Assembly: GCA_028671895.1 (NCBI GenBank)
Contig: CM053802.1
Span: 1,298,631-1,362,630, forward strand
Length of the DNA: 64,000 bases
Direction of reading: 5' to 3'
Source: Oenanthe sinensis
Lineage: Eukaryota; Streptophyta; Magnoliopsida; Apiales; Apiaceae
Below are positions 50,636 to 63,961 of the stretch, piece by piece (position 1 is the first letter of the stretch; the number at the start of each line of letters is the position of its first letter). The position numbers were made by a program, and so were the translations under genes. Below the pieces are notes generated by a model. That model was given only the letters and a program-made list of their open reading frames with translations. It had not been told where the DNA came from and did no database searches.

Positions 50636-51557
50636 AATTTGATTAGTCTTAGCTTAGTTATTAATTACACAGTTTGAATAATGAAAAGTACTGCTCTTAT
50701 TAATTAAGTGGATAATTGTATATCAAACCATTTGCTTTTTAACAGGATTATACACAATAATGCATGATCGTGTTTACTTAAGAAGCTAGGCCGGGAGCAT
50801 ATAGTGTGTACTCAGTGCTAACTGCTAAGTGTGCCTGTATGTATATTAAAATCTTGAAAGTAACATACAATACTATATGATTTATGGTCCCGTATTTTTT
50901 AATTACGATTTCGTATTTTTTTTTTTTAAACATCAGGTCAAATTCACAAAATACATGATAGCTAACATTGCAACCATAGTGGTCTACAAAGAGCCAACTA
51001 AACCTATAACATAAAAACATATCATAGCTAGGTACCACCTTTAAATTAATAATCTTACAAGTTACAATAATTTTCAAGTAAAACCTACATCAATTATGAA
51101 TGGTGATTAACAACAGGACAAATCTGCTGTTAAACCTCTTCGTACAGAACAGCAATAAAAAAAAAGTGTAATGGTGTTCTTTAGAGGCCGATACGAGTTA
51201 ATTCAACATTTTGTGCCTTCTTATTTAAAATTCCTTATTGTAGAAACCAAAAAATAATGTACCGTAATTTATCTTGAAAATTTGAGTCAACAAAATTATT
51301 AGAAGCACGCACTAGATAAGTACCGTGCCATTTGGCATATAGGCACCAATACAACAAAAGAGCCAAACCAAACGAGGCCCTAGTGTTTATTTTATCCAGC
51401 TCAATATCTCAAATGAATATGATGAGGCTGGCTAAGCTTACATGTATACCGATGATGACAAACCTCTGGCTATTAATGTGTGGAATATGAGCTAGGTAGC
51501 ATCTCCACTACTCCATTTCAACATTTTTTGATATAAAGCATGAGAAACAGACTATAT
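50636..51557. other. Spacer between AOP copy 3 and the first PDR gene
   Basis: Promoter side of AOP copy 3 and 3' side of the transporter. No other gene seen. Confidence 0.5.
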
Positions 51558-54500
51558 TTACCGCTTCTGGAAGTTGAATGACTTTATAGAAAATGCAAAA
51601 ATTAATGCAAAAAGAACTGCAACAGCGACAACAGCAAATGCAGCTAACCCAACATGATCATGCTTAAACCCGAAATAATCGTCTATAAATTCTTTAACTG
51701 TTACTTGGGGATCATCAAAGTACTTGTCATCAACATCTCCAAATTGTGATGCAATCAAACCATAAAGAGTCCAAGCAACCGGACAAATCCAAGAAAACCA
51801 TTTCCACCATTTAGGCATTACCTACAATGTTGGCAAAAAAAAAACACTAGTTTGTACTAATATCTAATCATATGTGCGATCTTTAAGGAAAATAGGTTGC
51901 TTGTAAAACTTACAGGATGTGGAATGATAAATCCTGAAAAAAGATTCCACACTGCGTAAAATGCAGCAGCAATCACAGCAGCAATGTCAGCATTAGGAGT
52001 CACGGCCACAGTCATCATGCCAAAGTAGGCGAAGTATAACAACGTGAAGAACAAATACCAACTAAATTTAGCAACAGTCCAGTCAAACCCAATCATTGCA
52101 TAGACTATAAGGCCATATAATAAAGTCTGGGTAAAAACATAAGGTATTTCTACCAAAACCTGCAGTCCAAAAACAGGTTCTTATTAAATAATGAATAAGA
52201 TTAAACAGGATATATGTGTCTTCTTAGTATGTTGAGAAAGCAAATTACCTGTGCAAAGGCATATGACAGAGCTGAATACATCCCAGCTGCTCGTTCCCTA
52301 TAATATACTGTCCGTTCAACATCCACTACTGGTTGCGCTGATGCTGCATTTTGGACCCCAAGAAAGAGGCAAGCAGCATACATAGAACCCATTGCATTGA
52401 AGAGATCGATTCTAGAATGCCTGCAATGTATGTACATATTAAATAAAACAGTGAGACACACACTATAAAAGCTTCATGACAGAATCATTTCTCTTTGTAA
52501 CTTACATTTTCGAACCAAGGTCCCAGAACATTGATCCAAGCGACAATGCTGCAACGGTGGCAAAGAGAAGTCTGATAACAGTATATGACGTGTTTCGCCA
52601 GTATGAGCATCTTTGTTTCCATAGGCAAGCCAAGCATTGGTTGATGAACGTTTGAGAATATTGACTAGGAAAATAGAGTTCCTTTGCACCAGAGGGAGGA
52701 ACACCTAATTCTGCAATGAGGGCTTTGTTTCTCCTTTAGCAGATATTTAGAAATCCAAAGTGAAAGTAGTTAATACCAAACCGGTGTAACATGTAAAATA
52801 AATTATATATAAATATTTATTGTTAAATGTTGCTAACTCAGCGCACCTATAAAGATCTGAATTTCTGTATACTTCAGTGAAATCAATTCCCAGAGCCATC
52901 TCTTGTGATGGACTAGTAACTTCCAACATCCAGGTAGCAGGATTATATCCATCTTTTATTTTACTTATTCCTTCGATATCCTATATATAAAGAAGTCATA
53001 CTGTAGTAGACATATTGATTGCTAAGAGTAGGTACATATCTAGCTTGTATTTTATGTTTCTAATCTCACCTCAAAGTATTTGATTAACTCACAAGAATGT
53101 CGACCCACTGGTCCGACATATATCTCTTGTCCCCCGCGTTTCAGAAGAAAAAGCTGTAAGCAGTGTGTTTCAGAATGTTTTACAGTTTTGGAGTCCAAGA
53201 GAAGTATATAATCAAATAAATCGCTGATTTATTATATGTGCAAGTAATTTTCACCTCATCAAATGCTTCAAATATATCGATACTAGGTTGATGGATAGTG
53301 CAAACAACTGTTCTTCCGGTGTCTACAGTGTTCCTCACAGTTCTCATCACTATAGCGGCAGCTCTTGCATCTAACCCTGAAGTTGGTTCATCCATGAATA
53401 TAATTGAAGGGTTCGCCACCAGCTCTACTGCAATGGTTAGCCGCTTCCGTTGTTCAATTGACAGACCATTTACACCTGGCAACCCAACTAGTCCACTCTT
53501 TATATTGCTCAGTTCAACAAGTTCAAGAACCTCGTCAACAAACATCTGCAACACAGTGTGAAATCCTCGAGTAAGGTCGCTACCACACGAAAGAAAGCTG
53601 TTAAAGAATCTATTTCATTGTACTCTCTTTACTCATACTTGAACCAAATGTATCTTGATTGAGAACTTTAAACAGGACTTACAACCTTCCAACAATCCGA
53701 AATGACTAAAAAAAACTACTATAATGATTCAGAGCAACTAACCTTTCTGGTTGGAGAATCAATCTCTGATGGCAACCGCAGCCAGGCTGAGTAGAGCAAT
53801 GACTCGTACAGAGTAACATGAGGTGAGTGGATATCATTCTGCTCACAATATCCAGAAATCCGGGCAAATGTTTCTTGCTTCTTGGGAAAACCAGAAATTT
53901 TAATGCTACCCTCAATATAGCCCCCAGTTTTTCGACCCGCAAGTACATCCATCAATGTTGTTTTACCAGCACCACTGACCCCATCAGGGCCGTGAGAACA
54001 CCTGGCCTGAAAGCTCCACTCACACCCTTCAGTAGCAACAATTTATCTTCAACAAACCCTTGTTCTTTCATTTCCTTCAGTAAGTCAAATTGTGGCCAAT
54101 CAAGCTCTTAAGTTGCTACTGACTTCATTTATTTTTGTACTCGTCAGTTTCAACCACCAACATAGAATTAAAATACTTTACATACCTGTGGCATATCATC
54201 CGAGTATTTGATATCATCAAAAGTAATGGAATACGGTTCAAATGGAAGAACCATTCCTTTTTTCTTAGTTTGACTGGGTTCGCCATTGATTTCTGTGGCA
54301 TTTAAAATACAGTTGAACAATTTTACACTGTATTTCAAGACTTCAAGTAGCTTTGGAATGTAATAAAGTATAGTATATATAACCCGCATAAAATTTCACA
54401 CTTTCAAAGAGTTACCTCTAGGTGACAAATCTGTGGCTTCATCATTATCATCTTTATCTGGTATAACAGGTTGAGGCTTTCCCAGAGCTACATAATTATA

Positions 54501-55149
54501 TAGCAAGTTGTTACATAACCTCTCAACTTATGACTAACACTGAACCAAAGGTACAATTCTTACAGTCAAGATAGATAAGTGACATTGTCACTACAAAGTT
54601 TAGTAGTAAAGTGAATCCAAATAAGGCCCCAACTCCGATCCAGTACCAATATGAATATGGGAAGAAACCTCTGGATTTCAAAACAGCTACTCCTAGTGTC
54701 TCGGTTGTATTGGGAGTTAACTTTGGCATGACAATGTTCTCAAAATCAGATAGGACGGATAAGACAAACTTAAGAATAACTACAAACAAAAATATCATAA
54801 AATTTATACTTTGCTCCACTGATGCCCAAGAAACTCATTTACTGCAACTGCATTCATCGCGTACATTATTGGTGATGAGTAGTAACCCCAGATCCACATA
54901 TCTGCCACATCATCTGTTGCATCATTGTAATCTGTCAAAAGTAGGAAGCTTCTCAAGAGAAGCCCATTTGAGTGCTTCTTCATCATCATCTTCATGATCT
55001 CGATGATGACCTGATGTGTTGAATACATCTTTCCCACTGTTTCTCCATACTGAACAACTGTTTGCTCTTAAACTCCCCAGTACTCCTTCCCTTCTACTTC
55101 TGCTGTTTCTTATACTGTTGCTCAAATTGTATAGATTACTCCCATCCAT
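51558..55149 (-). pseudogene. PDR-type ABCG transporter, copy 1, internally deleted
   Basis: Full-size ABCG/PDR pumps are plasma-membrane exporters arranged NBD1-TMD1-NBD2-TMD2, ~1,450 residues. Here the first exon starts at 55149 (MDGSNLYNLSNSIRNSRSRR, DDEEALKWASLEKLPTFDRL) and runs straight into intron DNA before the exon for the end of TMD1 (54913-54810, WIWGYYSSPIMYAMNAVAVN). NBD1 and nearly all of TMD1 are missing. Remaining exons: 54720-54564, 54487-54416, 54292-54186, 54074-53743, 53545-53255, 53153-53070, 52980-52847, 52733-52506, 52420-52249, 52159-51914, 51821-51558. Exon 54074-53743 is 332 nt against 333 in copy 2: one base is lost at the NBD2 Walker A (near 53980). The signature LSIEQRKRLTIAVELVANP, DEPTSGLDARAA and the C-terminus FNFQKR are intact. 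The N-terminus is like PDR1. Confidence 0.88.
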
Positions 55150-56116
55150 TTTTCTAATACTATTTTTTCTTAATTTCGTTAAGTTATCGATTCTCCCAAA
55201 ATCTTAAGATGTTACGAGAAAGATTTAATTCACAAATATTTCAACCTAGCAGCTGGCTAGACTGATTACTGGATCGAATTAAGTGAAACCAGAGTAATCA
55301 GTTTCTTACATGCAATTACAATTTTCGTCTGCATGCAGCCAATCTTTGTTAATCTGTATAATTGTATGCATATATAAAGAGTGAGAGTGTATGCTAGTAG
55401 CTTCTAGAATACAAGGCTGCGCGCATTGGCACCCTCTTCACCTGATGTAGACTTCACAAATTACATTAAAATTAACGGTACAATTTACTGAAAATTTGAA
55501 ATACAAATGTCATAATACAAATATTTTTATCAATTAAATAATAATATTTATATAAAAAAATAAATTTCAAATCACTAATATAAATATTGATTTTTATTTT
55601 TAGATTAATTGATGAATTTTCCTAACAAGTGCATTCCATATCATTTTCCATGAACAGAGTTTGTAGGTTAATTGTATTTAAATTTAAACGATTTTATATA
55701 TACATACCAGTATAGCTTATATCCTGCATCCATCGAATTTTTTAAATATTTTAATATTTATTTTATATATTTTGAATTTATTTTTATAATAATAATTTAA
55801 ACTTTATATAATATAATATTATATATATATAATTTTTCGTATATTTTATTTATATTTATATTTTAATAAAATAATATTTGTATATTTTATTTAGAAATGT
55901 GTTTTAGTTAGAATATTAATGTGAATTGTGTTTTAGTCGGGAAATTAATATTTAAAAAATAAATTCAATAATAATTATTGAACCTAAATACTGCAAATAA
56001 TCGATTATCAAATGTTTTAAATTTAATAATATAATATAAATATGACTTAAAATGAAATGACTTGGGCTCTTATCAACTCTATCCAACCAACTTAATTGGA
56101 GGTACATTGTATCTAC

Positions 56117-56648
56117 TAGGGTGAGCACGGTTCGGTTCGGTTCGGTTTTTGATCGAAACCGGAACCGGAACCGCATATCTTCGGTTTTAAAAATTGAAAA
56201 CAGCAACTGAACCATCGGTTTCGATTTCGGTTTTAAAAAGACCGGTTCGGTTTTTATCGGTTCGGTTTCGGTTAAAAAATCGAATAAATAAAAATGAAAA
56301 AAAATATATAATTTAAATCATTATATTTTTACATTCAAATTTAATACAATCAAATATTTGATCACATTCTGCATAATAACACTACAAAAGAAAGGTAAGA
56401 AACTTTAACAATCAAATTTTAAGGTTGAATCAACAAAATGTGAATGTCCTTTATCGTAGTATGCAATCTAAAAAGCACATAACCATGTCTAATGATGTTT
56501 ACTCCTGATTATATGCTTTTTAATTGGAAAATAGATGAATAAAATGTTGTAAAGGGGTTGTCATATTCCCACATACAATATTAGTATAGTTGATGTTGTA
56601 ATATGAAATATAATTGAAAAAACTATGTTCTAGGGAAATTTAATACTT

Positions 56649-56693
<45 letters not shown>

Positions 56694-56876
56694 AAATTTA
56701 TTTATTTTAATGATCGGTTCGGTTCGGTTTTTTTTCGGTTTGGTTTTGACCTATAACCGGAACCGGAACCGAAAATCTTGGTTTTTAAAAATCAAAAACC
56801 GCAACCGCCGATTCGGGTTCGGTTTCGATTTTTTCGATTCGGTTTCAATTTTAATTCGATTTTTTGCTCGCCCCTA
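56117..56876. mobile_element. Non-autonomous hAT element with perfect 8-bp duplication
   Basis: Ends TAGGGTGAGCACGG (left) and TAGGGGCGAGCAAA (right, reverse complement) are hAT-type terminal repeats. The 8-bp duplication GTATCTAC is exact at 56109-56116 and 56877-56884. Subterminal regions carry repeated GGTTCGGTTCGG and AACCGGAACC motifs in both orientations. 760 bp, no transposase. It contains an (AT)n run at about 56657-56687. Confidence 0.9.
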
Positions 56877-58884
56877 GTATCTACTACCAAACCATTCGCA
56901 TAAAAGTGAAACGTCTATAATATTCTAGATGGCTGTAAAGCGTTTACTCATACATAATCGCAGCTCAGTGAGCTAAATAAAAGATAAGCCCACCTCTTAA
57001 GGCATTAGTTTGATGCCATCTTGAAAATACATTTTCTTTTTAACCTGCCACTTAAGTAATGTCGTCAATTTCATAAAAAAAACAAAGTAATGTCGTTAAT
57101 TTTTTGTTATGACTTATGAGCCACCTTAGTCGCACCTTTGTTATTGGAAAAAATAAATAGAAGTCATTAGTCGATTGAAAATATCATTGTAAACTAGGGG
57201 CGTCCGTTCAACTGTATCATCCATGATGGAATTGTATTTTGTGTATATATTAATATAACTAATAAACACGGATAATTGCAAGTTCAATTTCTAACAACTA
57301 TCCTATCAAAAGGATAAAAACTCTAACTACTACTTATTTACCGTTAAATTGAGGTTTTACATTTTAAGAAATAGTAAAATCAAACAGCAATAAATAAATA
57401 TAATTAAAGATTTTGTAATTTATATTTATAAATGTATAAATAAATTATATATACATTATTTTAGCATCCTTACTTTAAAAATACATGTATATTTGGTATT
57501 TTTATGAAAGTACATTTTTCACATTTTCATTTTTATAATATCATATAATATTTTTAAATAAAATAAGCTTTTCAATATATTATTATTTAGAGATTATAAA
57601 ATAATATATTTTTGTATAAATATAATGCAAGGTAAAAGAATAATATAAATATAAAAGTATATTAATAATATTAATCAATTATTAAATATCTAATATTTTA
57701 TTTACAATAATATTATAAATCAAAGTTTGCACATTAATGTCGACTTTTAGCATTTCCAATTAGTAGTGTAACAAATTACATTTCATATTATTATTTTACA
57801 TTACGGTTAATCTTCCTTTGACCGTCTCTTTTATTTATTTGAGTATTTTTTTATAGGGATTGTCAATAAAGTGTCATATCATAATAAATTATTAAATATA
57901 TTATTATTTTTTTATTTTTCTCACATTCATATCATTCTGGATAATATTTTTTTTAATTTTGTTTTAATAGCTAGCAATTTTAGAAGTTATTAATTTTATA
58001 TTTAATTTAATATAAAAAAAGGTTAGTATTATATAAATTTTAAAAAATGACCAATTTTTAGCCATTCTAATAAAAAAAATTGACAAACTTTCAACTAAGT
58101 AATCAAAAATGTCGGGTAGACAACCCCTCTTAAAAATGTTCTTATTAAAGTGTTATTCTTAAAGATAGATGATGATTTATTTCAACTACACGTGTACTTG
58201 CGCTACCTTCTACTAGAAGCACCGATCTCTTTTTTTTTTTTCCAAATGTGACAAGTGCAGACATGATGAGCTTTGTAGAAGCCGCGAATGTTTGATTAAC
58301 ACCACTAAATAATCAAAAATCTGGATAAGGATTATAACGTTTAGTATGATGATATTTTCTAAATATAGTACTCCAATTATTGCTTGTTTTCACAACACGA
58401 GGTGACAATAAGCAGCAAATTAGTTAGCAGTGTAAATGTATTCCCAATAATAAATTTTTGAAAATTTAAAGAGACTAATAAAAATACTATTTTTTATAAA
58501 TTTATTTACGGCTTTATTATTTATCTTAAAATATTTACAAAAATGCTATTTGCAACCAAATGCAAATTATTTTTATATTTTTCTAAAAAAGAATTATAAT
58601 TGTATTTTTGAATTTGGTTGTGAAATCGTATTTTTACTCAATTGAAAAAATTGTATTTTTACAAAAAAAATAGGAAAAATAAATCATATTTTTATAATTA
58701 TTAGAAAAACGTTTTTTGCAAAAAAAAAACCCTAAATCATATCATCAAACTTATATGAAACAAATATTTTTGGGATGATATATAAAAAATTGGGAGTTCA
58801 GTCGCAACAATATACAAATCTAATTCTAAAATTATTAGATGTATACTTTAGTCAAATTTTATAATTTATTGAACACAACATGGA

Positions 58885-59085
58885 TTACCCTTGAAACTTT
58901 TTGGCTCGTGCTTGTTCATCTAGAGTTCTAGGCCATATAGCAAAATATGGCTGGTTTATATTTCCTACTTGCATAAAATTATCAAGGGAAGACTTTAATA
59001 TATTTCCAAATGAAGTTGTTTTAGCTTCAAATTCTAACATGTAGTGAAGAGATCGTAGAAAACTAATCGCCACATTTGATTGCAT
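58885..59085 (-). other. Unassigned open frame, 66 codons
   Basis: The frame opens upstream of a Met at 59085 and reads on to WPRTLDEQARAKKFQG before its stop. Composition is less biased than surrounding AT-rich DNA, so it may be a gene fragment. I recognise no family and see no companion exon. Confidence 0.2.
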
Positions 59086-59422
59086 AGACCATATATTATG
59101 GAGTTGAAGAGAATATCAAAGTGTTCCATTCTTGTTCTGTGTAATACATGTATTTTTATATGCCAAAATAAATTTGTATGTAGTCGCGGACGGGGTAATA
59201 TCAAAAGAAAAATTGTCGAAATGAATGAAACACACAATTTACGATTTCTTTTTCAAGCCTTGATGCGTTCTAAAGCTGAAACTTGAGGGCTAAAAGCCAA
59301 TACAAATGACCAGCTGTAAATCTATCAATTTTAAAGTTCCTTACTACCACTTTATAACATTGTACAAGGACAATTTAAGCATATGATATATGAGCAGGTG
59401 TTTGGTTATAAAAGCTAGCATA

Positions 59423-62400
59423 TCACCTTTTTTGGAAGTTCAATGCCCTTATACCAAGAGCAAAGGAAAATGCAAAAAGAAGTGCAAATCCAGCAACTGC
59501 AGATGCAGCTACCCAGACATTCTTATGTTCAAAACCATAGTAGTCTTCAATATAATCCTTTACAGTTGTGTTTGTGTCGCGAAGGATCTTGTCATCGACG
59601 TCGCCAAATTGAGATGCAATTAATCCATACAGCGAGAAAGCAAGTGGACATGCCCAAGAATACCATCTCCACCACACAGGAATACTCTGTCATAAAAAAA
59701 GTTGTGATTATTAGATACTGTACTAAAAATAATAAGTTGAGTGAAATATAAGAAGTGTAGGTTATCAACTTACAGGCCGTGGTACTATGAATCCTGAAAA
59801 CAGATTCCACAGTGCATAGAATGCAGCAGCAACAATAGAAGCAATATCGGCATTTGGAGTCACAGCCACAGACAGCATGCCATAATAAGTGAAGTATAGA
59901 AATGTGAAGAACATGAAGTATATATACCAAAGGAATTTCACTACTGTCCATTTAAAACCGACCATTGAATAAACAATTATGCCATATACTCCAGCCTGTG
60001 CCATTATATATGGTACTTCAACCAGAACCTGCAAATTAAGGAGGCTGAGGACTGAGGATAAGATATGCATAAGATTCAATTAGGGAATTTTTTTTCACAA
60101 TATTATTTCGTATTTACTCAGATTCATTTCTGTGCATAGATAGATAGAACATTAGTCACTAAAAGTTTTGAAATGAAAGACAATCACTTGCCTGTCCAAC
60201 CGCATATGGTAAGGCTGAATACATTCCAGCTGCCCTTTCTCTGTAGAATACTGTTCGTTCTACGGCCACCACTGGTTGGGCTGCCATGGCATTCTCAATC
60301 CCTAGGAAGAGACAGGCAACATACATAGAACCCATTGCATTATTGAGATCTTGTCGTTGTTCCCTGTAATAATTATCCGTTATTAATGATGTCGAGATGG
60401 ACTAAAGTCACTAAACAATTTATATAGATGATTAAACTATATGAAATCTAATTTCTTAACTTACAATTGGGTACCAAGGTCCCAAAACATTGTCCCAAAA
60501 ATTGTCGCTATGATTGCTGCAAAGATAAATCTTACTGCAGTGTAAGATGTGTTTCGCCAGTATGAACATCGTTGTTTCCACAGGCAAGCCACACATTGAG
60601 TGATGAAAGGTTGTGAGAATTGAGTTGGAAAATAGAGATCCTTAGAACCAGGACAAGGTGTACTTAACTCATTAATAAGTTCTTTGTTTCTCCTGCATTA
60701 TGTACATATCATTTGAACTTCTATTAGAAATATGAGAACCTAAAGTATGAAACATCAATTCAGTATTTATCGAAGCACAAGAAATAAGTGTGACTGTGAT
60801 ATATACAACCACTTGTCACTAATTCAGCCTACCTGTACAAATCAGAATTTCTATATGTTTCTGTGAAATCAATCCCCAGAGCCATTTCTTGAGCGGGACT
60901 TGTAATTTCCAGCATCCAGGTCGCTGGATTATATCCATCTTTGATTTTACTTACTCCTTCAATAGACTTTATTGGAAAAATAGTTTGCAATTTAGAATTA
61001 TTTTTAATTATTCTGAGCAATTATAGAAATGTAATGCTAGTAGTTATATCTCTTGTTCATCGCATCTCACCTCAAAGTAACTGATCAGTTCACTAGAGTG
61101 ATGACCCAGTGGTCCGACATATATCTCCTGTCCTCCTCGTTTCATGAGGAAAAGCTGCAACCCACGTTTTGACAGTTTTTAGTACATCTACATGAAAAAG
61201 AGCGCTTGCTAATTTAAGACATCTATATTTAGTTTTCACCTCATCAAATGCTTCAAATATGTCAATGCTGGGTTGATGGATGGTGCAGACAACTGTCCTT
61301 CCGGTGTCCACAGTATTTCTAACTGTTCTCATCACGATTGCAGCTGCTCTTGCATCTAATCCTGAAGTTGGTTCATCCATGAATATGATGGAGGGGTTTG
61401 CTACTAACTCAACTGCAATTGTTAGTCTTTTACGCTGCTCTGTGGAGAGACCATCTACACCAGGCAACCCAACTAGTGCATCCTTTAGCAAGTTCAGCTC
61501 AACCAATTCCAGGACTTCATCTACAAACATCTGCAAATATGATCAGAAAACATTATAGGGTATGTTTTCTTGCTGCGCTTGTATTACATCTATTGCTATC
61601 CACTAGTCAGAAGACCCACAATACAGAAATATTTTCTTCTGATTGCCACATGTTTCTTAGATGGGAAATGTGGCGCCCTTGGATGTTTTACCCAACTCGT
61701 AGTTCCCAACATTTATATATGTGTGTGTGTATTTGCAACAGAAAACAATTACCAGCATACATCGACATATAAGACCAAAGTCATTGGCTAAGGAACTGCC
61801 ATATTTTATTAACAACCAAATCATGAGCCAAGTATGGAAATGACTGCAAATTTACAGACCTTCCTTTTAGCAAGATCAACTTCTGCAGGCAACCGTAGCC
61901 AGGCTGAGTAGAGCAAGGACTCATAGACAGTTACATGAGGTGAATGGATGTCATTCTGCTCACAGTATCCAGATATCCGAGCAAACGTTTCCTGCTTTTT
62001 TGGATACCCTGAAACTGTAATGTCTCCTTTTATATATCCACCAGTTTTTCTCCCTGCCAACACATCCATTAAAGTTGTTTTACCAGCACCGCTGACGCCC
62101 ATCAGAGCAGTGAGGACACCTGGTCTAAATGCTCCAGTTACTCCCTTCAGAAGCAACAATTTATCTTCACCAATCCCTTGCTCTTTCATTTCCTTCATTA
62201 AGTCATTTCAAATGTTAGCCCGCTATATTTGGAGTGCACTAGGACATTCAAATTAAAAACATCTAAACACCACTATGCTGTGTAATAACCTTTGGCATGT
62301 CAACGGAATATTTGATATCATCAAACGTAAGGGAATATGGTTCAAATGGAAGAATCATTCCTTTTTTCTTGTTCTGATCGGCCGATTCTGATAACTCAGT

Positions 62401-63961
62401 ATCTTCTCCAGTTTGTTCAGTATTTCCCGCTTCCGGAACTACGGCAGCAATTTTTCCCAGTGCTGCAGAGTTTAAAGCAAAAGTATAAGAGTGCCCCTTA
62501 AATTTGTATTACTTTTCTTTAATAATGGAGATTTTATTACTACTCACGGTTAAGAATAGAAAGTGCCGCTGTGTAGGTTAGATTGAGTAAAAGAATGGTT
62601 ATAAACATTGCTCCGACCCCTATCCAGTACCATCGTGAATGCGGGAAGAACCCTCTAGACTTCAAGACTGTAACTCCTAGCGTCTCAGTACCATTTCCAG
62701 TTAACTATGACATGAAAATGATAGAAAACCTGAGCCTATATTTATCAAGTATAAATGGGACACAAGCGAGTAATCATTAGCAAATAATATATAGAATGAA
62801 AGTTACTTTGCTCCATTGATGCCCCAGAAATTCATTTACTGTAATTGCATTCATTGCATACATAACTGGTGATAGATAGTAAGCCCATATCCACCAGTCT
62901 TGTATGTCCCCTGTAGTATTATTTTAAATTAGAAGCAGCATTGGTCTGTGTCAATGTATGTTTAAAACTTGGTATATAGTTGATAATATGTACCTCGGGC
63001 TAGCATAAATCCACATAAAACTAAAATTACAAGAAATACAAATCCCCCAAATGTGTTAGCAAGAACCATATTCCTACCAACTGCCCCTGTAGTCTGGAAC
63101 AATGCAGCAGCTACCTGACCCATGAGTACGAGTACTACGAAGTGTTTGATGAATCTGCAGTAAGAAATATTCTCTTTACCAGGCTGCCAAAAAGCAAAGA
63201 TAAAGTTTCTCAGAAGAATTAGTACACCTGTAAGTTTCCTTCTATTAAGGGATTACCTTCCAACGTTTGGATCAAATCCAATAACATAGTAACTGATGGC
63301 TACCCAGACTCCAACTTCTAGCAATGTTATGGGTATCTTGACAATCCATGATGGAAGAGCATAAGACCATGGAGGAAAAAATAGAAGGTCCCTTTGCTTG
63401 TAAAAGACCGGAAGTTTGCCTATTACCACGGCTAGCTCAGCCATTCCATTTAGAGTAATCATCATCACACCAAAAAATAGAGCACCCATGTATAATCCTC
63501 CATCAGTAACTGTGTCGTTGTCAAACTCCGTTCTTAAGAACACTGTCATGTAAATCATTGCCATTGCACTAAGCTGAAAACGACAGAAGATTATTATTAG
63601 TTGTAACACAGACAACAGACCAATATTGACATAAGCATATACAGTATATTTATGTGTACAGTGTGTACTGTAAACTCACTTGGAACAATCTGAATAAGTA
63701 AACAAATGCGTTTCTCTTAATTAGCAAAATCTCTCTTGCAGTCACAGCTTTCACAAGCTCCTTCTTGCCAACACCAAACTTTTCGGTTGTCAATGCAGCT
63801 GGATGGTTTTTGCTCTTGTCAAACGGGGTTGCAAGAGCATCTCCCACTTGGATCCCAACATGGAATGACTGGAAAGCCTCAGAAAATTCTTTGGCTGTAA
63901 TAAATCTGTAAGGCTCGTCTTTGTGTAGCCAGTACTGTTTCTGGTCCTTTTTTGATGTCAC
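59423..63961 (-). CDS. PDR-type ABCG transporter, copy 2, 5' part outside the window
   Basis: Plasma-membrane exporter of the PDR1-like group. Fourteen exons seen: 63961-63680, 63573-63257, 63154-62994, 62910-62807, 62704-62548, 62462-62290, 62192-61860, 61530-61240, 61154-61071, 60966-60833, 60692-60465, 60363-60192, 60028-59774, 59686-59423. They sum to 2955 nt: 984 residues then TGA, unbroken. They cover the end of NBD1's linker (VTSKKDQKQYW, YRFITAKEFSEAF), all TMD1 (FGGFVFLVILVLCGFMLARG), NBD2 with Walker A GVSGAGKTT, signature LSTEQRKRLTIAVELVANP, Walker B IIFMDEPTSGLDARAA and switch His TIHQPSIDIFEAFDE, and TMD2 to LNFQKR. The exon-12 donor is GC (GGACAG then GCAAGT at 60191) where copy 1 uses GT. 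The gene continues past the right edge. Substrate unknown; PDR1-like members export terpenoids. Confidence 0.93.

Larger units (their letters stand above)
55150..59422. other. Intergenic region between the two PDR genes
   Basis: The first few hundred bases are the upstream region of copy 1. AT-rich, with the hAT element at 56117-56876 and a weak open frame at 58885-59085, both listed. No other gene seen. Confidence 0.6.

Noticed and set aside
61280..61558. Plus-strand frame opposite the NBD2 exon of PDR copy 2 (and the same at 53298-53561 in copy 1)
   Set aside because: It is an antisense shadow preserved in both copies because the coding strand is conserved.
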